Below are positions 20,328 to 31,859 of a stretch of DNA of 64,000 bases, in pieces; within the stretch, counting starts at the first letter, position 1; the number at the start of each line of letters is the position of its first letter. Source of the DNA: Xanthostigma xanthostigma (lineage: Eukaryota; Arthropoda; Insecta; Raphidioptera; Raphidiidae); NCBI GenBank assembly GCA_963575645.1, contig OY754464.1, forward strand, positions 45,064,192 to 45,128,191. The letters are read 5' to 3'. A program made the translations under genes and the position numbers. The notes under the pieces were generated by a model that worked only from the letters and a program-made list of their open reading frames with translations, was not told where the DNA came from and did no database searches.

Positions 20328-20353
20328 CATGGACATAGGAATATATGTCCATG
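20328..20353 (+). mobile_element. Minute palindromic insertion, 26 bp, copy 1
   Basis: Begins CATGGACATA and ends TATGTCCATG, almost perfectly palindromic. It is flanked by an exact 8-bp direct repeat ACTAACAG (20320-20327, 20354-20361). CA...TG ends and 8-bp duplications are hAT traits. Related copies are at 30609 and 47313. Confidence 0.75.
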
Positions 20354-20632
20354 ACTAACAGTAAACGAAAAAGCGCGTCAAATTCAAAAAAATTTTGTTA
20401 TATTATGTCCTGGTCGTCCTTATAATGAAATATATATTGTGGTTATAAAGGTAAGTATTAAAATAAAAATGCCCGATTACGGCCCGACAATTTTTCATAA
20501 GGAAAGCGCGTTTTTTCATAACTTTCTTTATGTGGAATTGTAATTGGATTTTGTGATCAATAAATTTATTATTACTTAGTACTCTTAGTAGGTTAAGTTG
20601 TAAAACAACTTCTAGCTGAACCATATATTAAA

Positions 20633-21559
20633 CTAGCGGCCCTGTACGTGCTTCGCTACGTATAAAGTGAAATAATAAAACAATTTAATTGGAACATCTA
20701 TCTATCTATTTTATTAATTGCTAGCTATTTTAAAATATACATGGGCGTATAAGTGTGTATGTCGAGCACTTCGGCTGCGCCGTCGTGCTCGAAAAAAAAT
20801 AGCGTAAAGTATTCGTGGATAACTGGCCTTTTAAACACTTGCTCTATTTCGAGAACTCCGGCTGCGCCGTCGTGCCGAGCAGTTTTAAACGATATTCAGT
20901 TTTTTTTACATCCTCGATCTAGATATATGGTTGTTAAGTTCGTTGTGCCATCTATTGAATATTCACTCAATCCAGTCAACTGGTATTGCCATCTTATATG
21001 GTTGTATTATGATTGTAGTAGTATAATACGCCGGTTTGAGCTCACTCCTCAGGTGTCAAATTACACTCAGCTGGAGTGGGGGTAAACAACCACCGGTGAA
21101 CACCATGCTTCCTGCTTCATTTAAGTCCAAAAAAACTGATGTACTTTAAAATTCGAAAGAGGTGGAAATGTTAAGGGTTGCTGCCACCCCCTACTTGAAT
21201 ACCATCGTTGAACTCGTCTCAGATCCCCGATTAATTTGAGTCCAAACTTGATATGTCTAACTTTAAAATTCGAGAAATTGTACACAAATCTATAAAAGTG
21301 GATGAGGTAAAAATAGCTGTTTTCAAGCTATTTTTTAAGTGGCCCAGAAACCCCCTTATTCATCTACTGACTGTCAAGGAATAGACAAATAATAATTTGC
21401 AATAAAATAATATTGCGACTATAAATTGAAATGTAAGCTATCCTATCTTTCAAGCTGGGTCGAATTGCACACGGTGTGCAAATCAAATTTAAAATCGGTT
21501 GAGTAGTTTAGGAGTCCATCGCGGACAAAGATGTGACACGTACTTTTTATATATTAAGA
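20633..21559 (-). mobile_element. Non-autonomous Helitron-like element, 927 bp
   Basis: On the minus strand it begins A|TCTTAATATATAAAAAGTA at 21559 and ends with CGCTAG|T at 20633, so both host bases fit the A|T insertion rule. The 3' portion carries two copies of a GC-rich hairpin motif (GGCTGCGCCGTCGTG at about 20772 and 20858). It lies between the MFSD6-like gene and FBXW4. Confidence 0.75.
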
Positions 21560-21896
21560 TATATGAGCTGAACGTATGCCCTTTAACCAATAAATTATTA
21601 TTATTATTACATTTTAAAAATAATGTGAACAGTGTTTGAATATGTCAAAACTTAAGTCAATGGATAAAAAAAGCCAAAACAATAATAAAAAAGGATACAA
21701 AATTATCTGTAAATAGGAACCAATACCATACAAAGCTTGAGAAGAAAAGAAAGGAAGATAGGCATCTTCATGCAGAAAGAAAGACACATATACATACAGA
21801 AGTATATTAATTTTAATCGTGTGGTTGATGGTTTTTCTGTCAAAATTCGGCAATTATTTGTGTAATGTGAATGATGTGAATAGAAATTTAATAAAA

Positions 21897-24800
21897 ATGG
21901 GATTAACACTTCTTCAATTACCTCCAGAAATATTAGAACAAGTATTACAATACTGTAATGTATACGATCTATGCAGACTTCGAAGATGTTGTAAAAAATT
22001 ACATTACTTAGCGTCAAGACAGTTATTTGACACGGCAAAAAGAAAAGATTTAATTCCGCTTGTTACAAATCAGTTACACGAAACAATTTTAAAAAGGTTT
22101 GTTTTAAAATGAACATTGGCAAATAATTTATGTGCATTTGTTTATCGATGTCTTTTTGTTACAGGTCTAATATAATTTTGTCACCATTAGAAAAATATGC
22201 TATTTCACATTATTGGAAAATAGGTAAATATCAAGAAAGAGTTATCTTAAAAAAACGTATGAAATTCATGCCATGGTTAGTACTTGACAACGAATATCTC
22301 TGGGTTAGCCAAGGCTACACAATAACTACATTTAAAAGAAAACAAACCAAACTGGAAAACAAAACGTGGAACATTTTCAACGGCGGGCAAAAAGGAGATG
22401 TGTGTCGTTTCGTTTCAAAAGATGACATTTTTATTAGTGGATATGGGTAAATATCAAACAAAAAAATACTAAATTTACTTATTGAATAGCGTGCAAAAAT
22501 TAATGAGATTTTTTAGGTTAAGTTTCAGAAAACAATGTTAATGGACTATTGAAATAAATAAAATTATCGATAATTGTATTTGTTTGAAGAGTTCTATTCA
22601 GACGTCAACCAAAGATTTTAATGGACTATTATATGTTTTAACGTATTTCAGGAATGGAGGTTTATTTGGTTGGGATCTTTCGAACCAAGATATATTACTG
22701 GAATATCCAAACGCACATTCATCGGATGTTAATGCAGTCGCCATTGGTAACGGAATATTAGCATCGGGTTCAAGAGATCAGACGGCCAAAGTATGGCGGA
22801 TACAAAGTTGCGATTTAGATGAAGAATCTCTTCCATGCTTGACGTTCAGTTTTAATGATCGTGTTTGGTCAGAAGCGTTCAATCCATCTAGCAGTAGGTT
22901 GAGTGTTGGAACGGGAGCCAATAACGGCGAAAAACCTTTTATGATTTACGACATAGAAAGGTTAGTATTCCACTGTGCCGGTTTTAGACCTCTCTAGAAA
23001 ATTTCGCCAGCTGATTGACATTATGAAGTAGTATTACAGTAAAGTAGACATGTGTATTTAAATACCTATGTACACAATTTTAATCTCATAAAAATAGTAT
23101 ATTAGTTCCATTTAACACGTCGTTCAAGCTTGGAATAGTTCAGTTTGTAGTAATGCGATTGTTAATGTGGCCTTTTTGTGGCTCGTTATAACCCCGAGTT
23201 TAAATCTAAGTAAAAGCATCAATCAAATTTTTAATGTATTATGATTTTATGAATAAGTACCTAGATGACTGAATTTTGCTCAGAAGAATGAAATTAGAAA
23301 CTTATGTGCATAAGTATAGCTTTTATTAAAAAAAAAAATGGTTGTCTGTAAAGTCGGTTTACGGACGATAGTTTTACGTGATAACGTATTCCGTAATACA
23401 TAACCTAAACCTCCCAAAATTTGGTTTCAATCCGCTTATCCTTGGTGTCGGAATGATAAGAAATGTCAAAAGTGACGTTTGCAACTTACAAAGTATTATG
23501 TTCTAATAATAATTAGTTATTCCAATACTTAACTTAGCAGGCTTTGCATTTCACAATATACTAATGTCAAAAAATTGAATTAAACATTAGAAATGCAGCT
23601 GTTTTCATGTTAAGACAAGACATACGTTTGCTTCTAATTTCCATGTACGGCAAACAAAGACAACCGACCGTGTCGCGTCATGCATTACACAACATTGCAT
23701 TTATACAGCTATTTTTCTATATAAATTTGTATAAAATATTTTTGACGTGATAACGTCTTATAAATTGATGAATCACCAATATTATAAATTGATAAAACAC
23801 CGGCTGCATGTACGAAAAAGTGTAACGTAACGTTCGTAACGCATAACGCGTAACGTTCCGCCTGACCCTGTGCCTGCTTTTTGCTAATTTCTCGCTCAAT
23901 TTAAATCAGATCGGTTTGAAACCAGTCTTAAACGAAAGAGGAGAACATTTTACATAGATTTCGTATAACAGAATTTGCCTAAACAGTTTTTTTATACAAA
24001 TTTATATAGAAAAATATTTTATACAAATATACAGAAAAATAGCTGTATAAATGCATTGTTGTCTATTGCATGGCGCGCGCGCGACGCGGTCGGTCGTCTT
24101 TGTTTGCCGTACATGGAAATTAGAAAATAACGTATGTCTTGTCTTAACATGAAAACGGCTGCATTTCTAATGTTTATTTTTTGACATTAGTATTTTGTGA
24201 TTTGCAAAGCCTTCTAAGTTAACTATTGGAATAACTAATTATTATTAGAACATAATACTTTGTAAGTTGCAAACGTCACTTTTGACATTTCTTATCATTC
24301 CGACACCAAGGATAAGCGGATTGAAACCAAATTTTGGGAGGTTTAGGTTATGTATTACGGAATACGTTATCACGTAAAACTATCGTCCGTAAACCGACTT
24401 TACAGACAACCAATTTTTTTTCTATATAAATTTGTATAAAAAAACTGTTTAGGCAAATTCTGTTATACGAAATCTATGTAAAATGTTCTCCTCTTTCGTT
24501 TAAGACTGGTTTCAAACCGATCTGATTTAAATTGAGCGAGAAATTAGCAAAAAGCACGCACAGGGTCAGGCGGAACGTTAGGAACGTTACGTTACACTTT
24601 TTCGAACATGCAGCCGGTGTTTTATCAATTTATAATATTGGTGATTCATCAATTTATAAGACGTTATCACGTCAAAAATTGGTTGTCTGTAAAGTCGGTT
24701 TACGGACGATAGTTTTACGTGATAACGTATTCCGCTCGAATATCATATTTAATAATACATAACCTAAATTTTAGTAGCTGTCAAACTATATTTTTACCGA

Positions 24801-26808
24801 CTCTCTATCGCTTATACTGCGCTCTCGCTTGCACGCACAGGGTCAGGCGGAACGTTACACTTTTTCGTGCGTACAGCTGGTGTTTCATCAATTTATAAGA
24901 CGTTATCACGTCAAAAATTGCAAATTTAAATACAATAACTATAAAGTATAGTCTATGTAATGTAGTTGACACATAGCTGTACTGTTTTCGTCTTTTAATT
25001 AAAATCTAAAATCAATGAAAGACGAATTTTCTCGCAGATTAAACATACCTAAATCTATTTTTTCGCCCCCGCAAACCTTTATATTGTAAATTTTATCAAA
25101 ATCGTTAAAGCTGTTTTCGAGAAAAGAATTAAGTAACAAGAATTGCTCGTTTTGTAGTGTAGGATAGAATAAGTGGTACTTCAGACAACCGTGGCAATTG
25201 ATGACTTAAAAAAATTATGAACTGACTGTTACAGAAATGTTCAGTTGCCTGTAATGAACGTAACAAAGCCAGGCGCAGGGATTTTGGATCAGCACTGGCA
25301 AACGGATGACGTCTTACTAACATGTGGCTACGACACATCGCTGCGTCTATGGGATCTGAGAGTGCCAGATTCGGCGGCTCAGTGCACCCGTGCGTGGTTT
25401 GATCCATGCGATGATACACTATATTGTTTACAAACAGATGGGGCGTGTTCAGTAGTTGTTGGTACGCAAACGCACGGCCGTGTTGTTCTATGGGATTTAC
25501 GACAAACCAAATATGTACAGGTTGGTGTAATAGTTGATTTTGTGTTTAGAACAGAGTGAGGTGTATTACTGACAGCGAGTATTAACAGCCACGCGAGTCA
25601 TCTTTGCGCCCGAGAAAGAGAGAGATATTATAGCGGTCACGCCCGGGTGCAAAAGAACGAGTGGGGGGAGAGACATGAGTACGCACGCTCATCTTCGTGT
25701 ACCGAGATGAATGTTGTGTCCAAATTTCATGATGATCGTAAACATTCCCAGTGGATTTATTGAAAAATGAATAAAAAGTATATAAGCTCTGCTTCAACCT
25801 CTCTGCGAACGGTAATAGAATCGTCAGTCATGGGCAGTGACTTCAACGAAACTGTTTGTATTGGTTTTGGAACACGTTTAAGGTATGATTCCGAAGGCGG
25901 CTGCAGCAACCGACTGCAACTGCAGACGGCAACCGCAAACGTGGTGTTGCCTGCGGTTGGACCAATGTAGAATGCAGCGACAGATTTCGGCGGCAGTCGG
26001 TTTTTCCGTGAATGATGACGGACGATTTTGACGTTCCCGGTACTATTTTGAGGTTTTTGTTGGAAGAGGAAGATGACGATGACTTTTTGTTACTGTATAC
26101 CAGAAAAATAAGAAATCTCACGATGTCTTTATTCAGAAATAGACCAGATGAAGGAAGTTATTCAACGTTGATTAAAAAGCATTTCTTAAGTGACGAAAAA
26201 ATATTCAGAAGCTATTGCCTGTGTCATAAATAACTGGATATTTAGCCACCAAATTAATCAGTTTTTCCTCGTCGGCGCTTATGCAGTCGGCGACACTACT
26301 GGTTCAGGAGCAGTGGTGCGGTCCGCAGTCGCGGCAAGCTACGACGGCAGGCGACAGTGCCGCCGCGCTTCGAATGCATTTAATAGAAAAATATGGATAC
26401 CAGTACTGCCGCCTGCAGTCTGCGGTCGCATTCGGAATCATACCTTTAAGCTACTGCGCATAACTGTGACGATTCTGTTACCGTTCGCAGAGAGGTTGGA
26501 GCAGAGCTATTATCTGTTTTAATGATATCTATATTTAAAGAATAGCTTATTGTTTAAGGAAGGAGCGTATCTGTGGGCGAAATTGACATTCACACGACTG
26601 AAGTCGCGGATTTAGACTAATAATTATTATTTTTCGTTTTCAGATGTATTTTGTACAAAGACAAGGAAAACAGAGTACACCGGTTTACAGTATCGCATTC
26701 GATTCGTGTGTTCTGTTTGCTGCTATTGATAGGTCGGTAAGTGTATTAGATTTTAGTGATCCGAAAAATTGCCAATCGGTCGACTACAGCAATGTATTCA
26801 ATGATTAG
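21897..26808 (+). CDS. FBXW4: F-box/WD repeat-containing protein 4 (dactylin-type), 5 exons
   Basis: Exons: 21897-22096, 22165-22446, 22652-22960, 25235-25520 and 26644-26808. They sum to 1242 nt, 413 aa, close to the roughly 412 aa of vertebrate FBXW4. An F-box occupies about residues 3-45 (LLQLPPEILEQVLQYC, then a Cys/Arg-rich helix). It is followed by WD40 blades: SGSRDQTAKVW in exon 3, and TCGYDTSLRLWDLR and GRVVLWDLRQ in exon 4. The last exon has the family tail TPVYSIAFDS and AAIDRSVSVLDF. The role known for the family is substrate receptor in an SCF (Skp1-Cullin-F-box) ubiquitin ligase. I chose the ATG at 21897 because it sits directly before the F-box in an A-rich context; no good upstream ATG in frame was found. 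Intron 3 (2.3 kb) is mostly a nested repeat element, and intron 4 holds a PIF/Harbinger MITE inside another MITE. Confidence 0.92.
23339..24677. mobile_element. Repeat element with an inverted copy of itself inserted in its middle
   Basis: Four blocks: A 23339-23740, B 23741-24013, A reversed 24010-24412, B reversed 24418-24677. A plus the final block make one forward element of about 660 bp. The two central blocks make a second, reversed element. Ends are TTGGTTGTCTGTAAAGTC and TTTTTGACGTGATAACGTC; both subterminal regions share ACGTGATAACGT. No protein is seen. It lies in FBXW4 intron 3. Confidence 0.75.
24678..24919 (+). mobile_element. Short internally deleted copy of the GTTGTCTGTAAAG element
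   Basis: About 242 bp with both ends of the 23339 element (TTGGTTGTCTG start, ACGTTATCACGTCAAAAATT end) but little interior. A similar reversed short copy is at 59200-59801. Confidence 0.7.
25628..25738 (-). repeat. Helitron-like 3' end fragment
   Basis: Matches the terminal 110 bp of the 6856-7571 element (CCGGGTGCAAAAGAACGA, CATGAGTACGCAC, CATGATGATCG). The CTAG itself has decayed. Confidence 0.6.
25785..26508. mobile_element. Small inverted-repeat MITE holding a PIF/Harbinger element
   Basis: AGCTCTGCTTCAACCTCTC at the left is matched in reverse at 26508, continuing through GCGAACGGTAA and GAATCGTCA. Without the inner PIF element it is about 160 bp. Its core (GTTTGTATTGGTTTTGGAAC and ACACGTTTA) is shared with the MITE at 34125-34236, whose termini differ. 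Confidence 0.7.
25881..26445 (+). mobile_element. PIF/Harbinger element fragment, 565 bp
   Basis: Inverted ends AGGTATGATTCCGAA with a TTA duplication (25878-25880 and 26446-26448). Subterminal CTGCAGTCTGCGG/CGGCTGCAG repeats. It encodes MSLFRNRPDEGSYSTLIKKH with FLSDEKIFRSYC, resembling the N-terminus of PIF/Harbinger nucleases, but not the catalytic part. Confidence 0.75.
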
Positions 26809-26891
26809 CAAATTGTGTTGTGCAGTTTTTTATCAGAATTAAAAAAAAAGACTAATGTATATTTCCGTTACAAATTTAGAATTTTAAAGTA

Positions 26892-27498
26892 CAGTATAAC
26901 CTCGTTTATTCGGACTAACTGGGGCCATAGATAATTCGGGCAATTGAAAATCTGGATAATCCAGGTAATAAGCAAAACAAAATCCTTGACTAAGCAGACT
27001 TACCATTTATTACGATAAAAAACTATATTTTGTAACAAAATTAAATAGTATTGTTTACAAGCCATTAAAAAAATACAAAAATAACCTTTCACATTAATAT
27101 TAAATAACAAAAAGATTCGAATGGTCCAGATCAACGAAAGCTGGATAAATAAGGTTTTATTGGTCACACTAAACAGAAGACATAATAAACATGATGGAAA
27201 TTATGTACACAAAAGCTTATCAACAAATGGTTTAATTCAAAATTATTTTATGAGTTTCGATTCTGAGTTGCTTGTTTCCAGTGTAATAGCAGCTTTTTTT
27301 ATTTTGGAATAAATGTCAACAAAAGAATTAGCATATTCATTATAATAGCCCGATAAAAGAATAGAAAATTAGGTCAGTGTAAGAGGTTCATTCAGTCATT
27401 GTCAGCAGACAAAGGTTCATGCTAGCTTATATTAAAATCAAGCTATTGGATATACAAAACTATGATAATAAGCAGTTGATCATAATCAGACTCCACTG
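26892..27498. mobile_element. pogo/Tigger-like element, 607 bp
   Basis: Begins CAGTATAACCTCGTTTATTC and ends in the reverse of CAGTGGAGTCTGATTATGAT, with TA on both sides (26890-26891, 27499-27500). The terminal pattern is that of Tc1/mariner pogo elements. The open stretch at 27121-27309 is not recognisable. It lies just past the FBXW4 stop. Confidence 0.6.
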
Positions 27499-27529
27499 TA
27501 GTATAATATAGAGTATAGACTGTTACGGA

Positions 27530-30500
27530 AGGAAATACGAAAATTTTTTCGCTTTATTTATTCTTAGACTAAAGATTAAACATAATAATCTATGAACTGC
27601 TCAAACCGTATCTCTGCTAATAAAACCAGGATACCAATACCAGTTAGTCCAATAGATGATAATGTGCATGCGTCGAATACTTGGAAATAAATGACAAATG
27701 AAACAATCAAATGTCATCCTTTGCTCTCCAAAAGTAACTATTCGAATGAGCTTGTAACGCCAAATTCAATTTGTAAATAAAAATACAATTTGTCATCTTT
27801 TATTTTGTGTGGTAATCAGAATCATTGGTTATGCAGCACGGCTTGAAAACTGTATTTATGGTCAGAGGTATAAATCAAACCAATTACTTGTACTCCTGTA
27901 CACATATACACCATGTATTGTTGTAGTCGTTTTTCCGGTTCACTGAGCGAGAAGGATAGACTTGCGTTGTGGCCATCTCTATACGCACGATTGAGAGAGA
28001 TAGAAATGGGCCACAATGTCGCTCTATCTTTTTCTTCTGGGGGAGGACGCTTTTTACACCGCTTGAGTATATTCAGGAGTGTACGTTGATGAATTAAACA
28101 TAGTCAGAGATCAAAATCAGATTATGTATAACGAGAAGGAATTGCTAGAGTGGGGACTTGTAACGGTTAAAACAGCAAAACGTTGGAGAGAAAGGTCTAT
28201 TATTTGACTAGATTTTTTGAAACGAAACCCTGAAATAATTTTGTATTAATTGCGGTGAACAGTTCATTTGCATAAACAGGATTGTATTTAAAATGTCACA
28301 TTAGGTATTAGGTGTGTTTGTTAGTTAAGTTTTAGAACTCTTCAAGCAATTTGAACTGAAGTATTAAAACCAAACCAGAATTGTCAATTGAGGTTAGAGT
28401 AATATGTTTTCCAACAAACAGATTTATTTACTGAACTAGTTCCGAGTGTGCGCTCTTTGCTGTTGTCAAAACATTATGTTTAAAATAAGCAAATATTTGT
28501 GGAAGGGAGAACAAACACGCAGTTCTAGCAGTGCGAGTAATTCTGTAATGACTAACTAACGCTTTAGAATTGATAGAACCAGTTCGAAACTTCCCTAATA
28601 AACACACCTATCAAAAAAATACACATTTTATTTTCATTGTATATATATATTGTAAAAATATTTTGTAAGCTTAACATAATATAGTAATAATTATTCAAAT
28701 ATGTAGTCATAATATGTATTTTACATACTGAATATAGAATTTCTGTAAAATAGCGTAATTTATGTTTTGTAAATAGCTAAACATTTTGTGCAAGAAATAA
28801 AAACATTTTTAGTATATTTTTATAGTAGTTTCTATTATTATAGACATTATACAATTAGTTAATATAATACGAATATTACATACAACTTGTCTAACGTAGC
28901 TAAGCGGTCCCTGTTTTATCCATTTAAAACTATATTTTTCTCTCACGGTTTGAATGCTATTGTTACTTTTTCTCAGGCTACCTGTCGAGATAGATATTAT
29001 AGATAATATACGCTCGATAACTAAAGCCGTCAGGGTTTGTACCTGTCAGTATCTGAATCACGGTAGTATAAATGTTTATGTGTCATTGTTCTGTGATTCG
29101 AAACATACTACTAACGCTTTGTGAATGCTATCAGTTGTATTCTTCTGCGCCTGTGCGACTCATCCGCACAGCTATGTTAAAACAGTGTGACGCGGCAAGG
29201 AACTCACAACAAAATTCAGATTTATACGCCTTTCAAATATTCGATGTTTTTTAAAATAAATAAGGAATAAAATCACTTTACAAAAATAATAATAAAGTAC
29301 ATGCCTTGATTAAAAATGTTGGGGAATGTTTTGTGCGGATTCTACAAAAGTTTTAATCGAAATTTCGGTTTCAAAAGCATACTTTAATATTGCCTTTGTG
29401 GATGACTCGTTCCACAAAACACAACAGTGTAATTTATATATTTATAAATTCAATTGAAATGACCTTCAAATGATTCCACTGGTGGCTATCTCATTTTAAC
29501 ATTTTTTTTTAACGATGAAACTCAATAATTTCAATGTTTTCCTTGATAAATTCAAACTTCCGTAACAAACGTTTTATTTTTGTGTATGGTTGTAAGGATT
29601 CGTTCTTAAATTACATAAGACATTTTTACGTTCCCTCTCTCAAGATTCAAAGTTCGAACGACCCTTCCCTCCACCTGACAATCCTGATATTTACAAAAGT
29701 TAAGTTGCACGTATTTGTGCCCATGATGATAGGTTAATAGCCCAAAACCATTGTTGAGTGAATTTAAAATAGTAGTAGTATATGTATCTAGGACGTAATG
29801 TAGTATATTATCGACGAGTTAGTTACATTATTTTATAACGAGTGTTAGCATCAGATATATATACTATATTTTTTGTACGCACTTCCTACAAAATGACCGT
29901 TTTTCACTTCATTTTCGGTACATGTCCAGCATTTTTAACAATACAATTGTGTAACAAACATCACTTGTAATACACTTCTAAACGAGGTCTAGATATGGAT
30001 TACTAATCTACTACTGCGCATACAAATCTACAGGAAAGAGAAGCCTATAAACACGGTACATGTGCCTCTTTCTGTATATGTTGACCAAAGACAGAATGGC
30101 TACCGAAGTTATTGCTATCTCTTTTTGTCATTTTGCTCGCGCAGCCCAGACTAGCGCTTCATATGTACACCTCAACGCTTCTAAAGGTAGGCCCTTTGAC
30201 AGTTTGTGAAAATTACTGTTGAATTGGCTAGATAACCTATGTTTGTTTTACTTTACTAGTGTTAAATGGGTCATTTTACGACCGCTATACACGCATGAAA
30301 AACAGATATTAATTTACAGAGGCTAGTACAAAAAATTGTTTTTACAACACTTTATGTATTTACAATTAAATTATTCAACTAATTCTCATACCTTTTTCAC
30401 AAATAGGTAGAAAAAATAATAGTTTTAGGCTATGTCTTATTATGTTTTAACAAGGGGACTCAGCAAATAAAGAACAGATAGCGCCGACTCAATACAGCAA

Positions 30501-30600
30501 GCTTACAACAAATTCCAGCGTTTCCCCATCATTGCATCTTTACGCACTATTTCTATCTTTTGCAATCTGGTGATGATAACAAAAGATACATAAATACTTT
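27530..30600. other. FBXW4-pantothenate kinase intergenic region, no gene recognised
   Basis: AT-rich, with only short meaningless frames. A possible inverted-repeat element at 28303-28605 begins TAGGTGTGTTTGTTAG and ends in the reverse of a close match. AATAAA motifs occur, for example near 28796. Nothing else could be named. Confidence 0.5.
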
Positions 30601-30608
30601 GTTCTAGG

Positions 30609-30632
30609 CATGGACATATTCCTATGTCCATG
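30609..30632 (-). mobile_element. Minute palindromic insertion, 24 bp, copy 2
   Basis: CATGGACATA and TATGTCCATG ends with a 4-bp centre TTCC, which is the reverse of copy 1. It is flanked by exact GTTCTAGG repeats (30601-30608, 30633-30640). Confidence 0.75.
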
Positions 30633-31136
30633 GTTCTAGGCATGTCAATTAATTCTTTGAAAAATCGATCTCCGGATAGATTCGAATCGAACACACTAGA
30701 ATCAATTCTCGATTAAATTGAGTATTAAATATCGATTTTCAACTGAAATCAAGCTTATCCGGTAACAAAAATAACTAAAAATGTTCTCTCTAAAAATCAA
30801 AGAAAATTTTGTGAAGCAGCTCTTTGTACCTACAAATTAGCTTGTTTTCGGTGTAAGTTAGCGACTTTTAAAAAATTACTAAAATGATTTTATGTTTTGT
30901 ACTTAATATTTTTAGCAATAAACGTGTTCTGCTATTATTTGAGTACCTGACATATACAACTTAAACGACTCATATTGTGTATTATCGCTTTTTTGTAACG
31001 TGAATCTATCATATTCATAGCATCTGAAAAATAGATTCAGATCCACATGCCTACTTTGTCCAACCCAGGAGCTGGAACTGACAAAGAAGCAGCATAGACT
31101 ATAAGTTATGTCTGAAGTACATTTTAGGGCAAATAT

Positions 31137-31589
31137 TAGAGATGCCACGAATATTCGGCTACTATTCGGTATTCGGCTACTTTTTTTAATATTCGGTATT
31201 CGGCCGAATGTTGCGTACTATTCGGCCGAATACCGAATATCAAATATGGGGAAAAACGCACATATTACTCAAAAATATGCGATTTTTTTCTTAAATAGTA
31301 TTATTTTGTAAAGCTTTTAGTGACCAAACAGTGATATTTTTTAGTAATAAGGACTATTAATAACACAATTTGACGTAACAATGAACAAATAATGCGTGTC
31401 CTGACACGGTCTAGTTGCGCAAATGAAACAAATACGCCCGCAGCGTTGCTACCGCACGCTCCGTAATGGGACAAGTCGTAACCTGTCACCCGCGAAATGT
31501 ACAAATAATTAGCCGAACATTCGGCGCTTCGGCCGAGAACATCGCCGAATATTCGGTATTCGGCAAAATCACTATTCGTGGCATCACTA
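31137..31589 (+). mobile_element. ATTCGGCCGAAT-rich hAT MITE, copy 1 (453 bp)
   Basis: Ends TAGAGATGCCACGAATATTC and the reverse of TAGTGATGCCACGAATAGTG. Flanks GCAAATAT (31129-31136) and GCAAATAA (31590-31597) form an 8-bp duplication with one mismatch. The sister copy at 43379 is in the opposite orientation. Confidence 0.85.
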
Positions 31590-31859
31590 GCAAATAATAT
31601 AACATAAAATAGCAGTGAGCAATAACAAATTGAAATTGACAAAAAAAAAACAAAGAAACAAACAAAACACATCTAATGCAGTGAGAGGAAAACTCAATTG
31701 TCACCACAAAACACACAGTCTGCACAGTCTGTGTTTTGTAATTGTCACGGTGTTTACTGTTTTTTTTTTTTTTTTTTATATATATAAAGTCTTAGGAAGT
31801 TAAGGAATAATCTCTATTTTTTTCACAACAGTAATTGACAAAACAAGTTGGCAAACATA

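Noticed and set aside
20753-21085. 110-codon frame with Ser/Ala/Pro-rich start
   Set aside because: It runs across the repeated GC-rich hairpins of a Helitron-like element on the opposite strand and has no domain.
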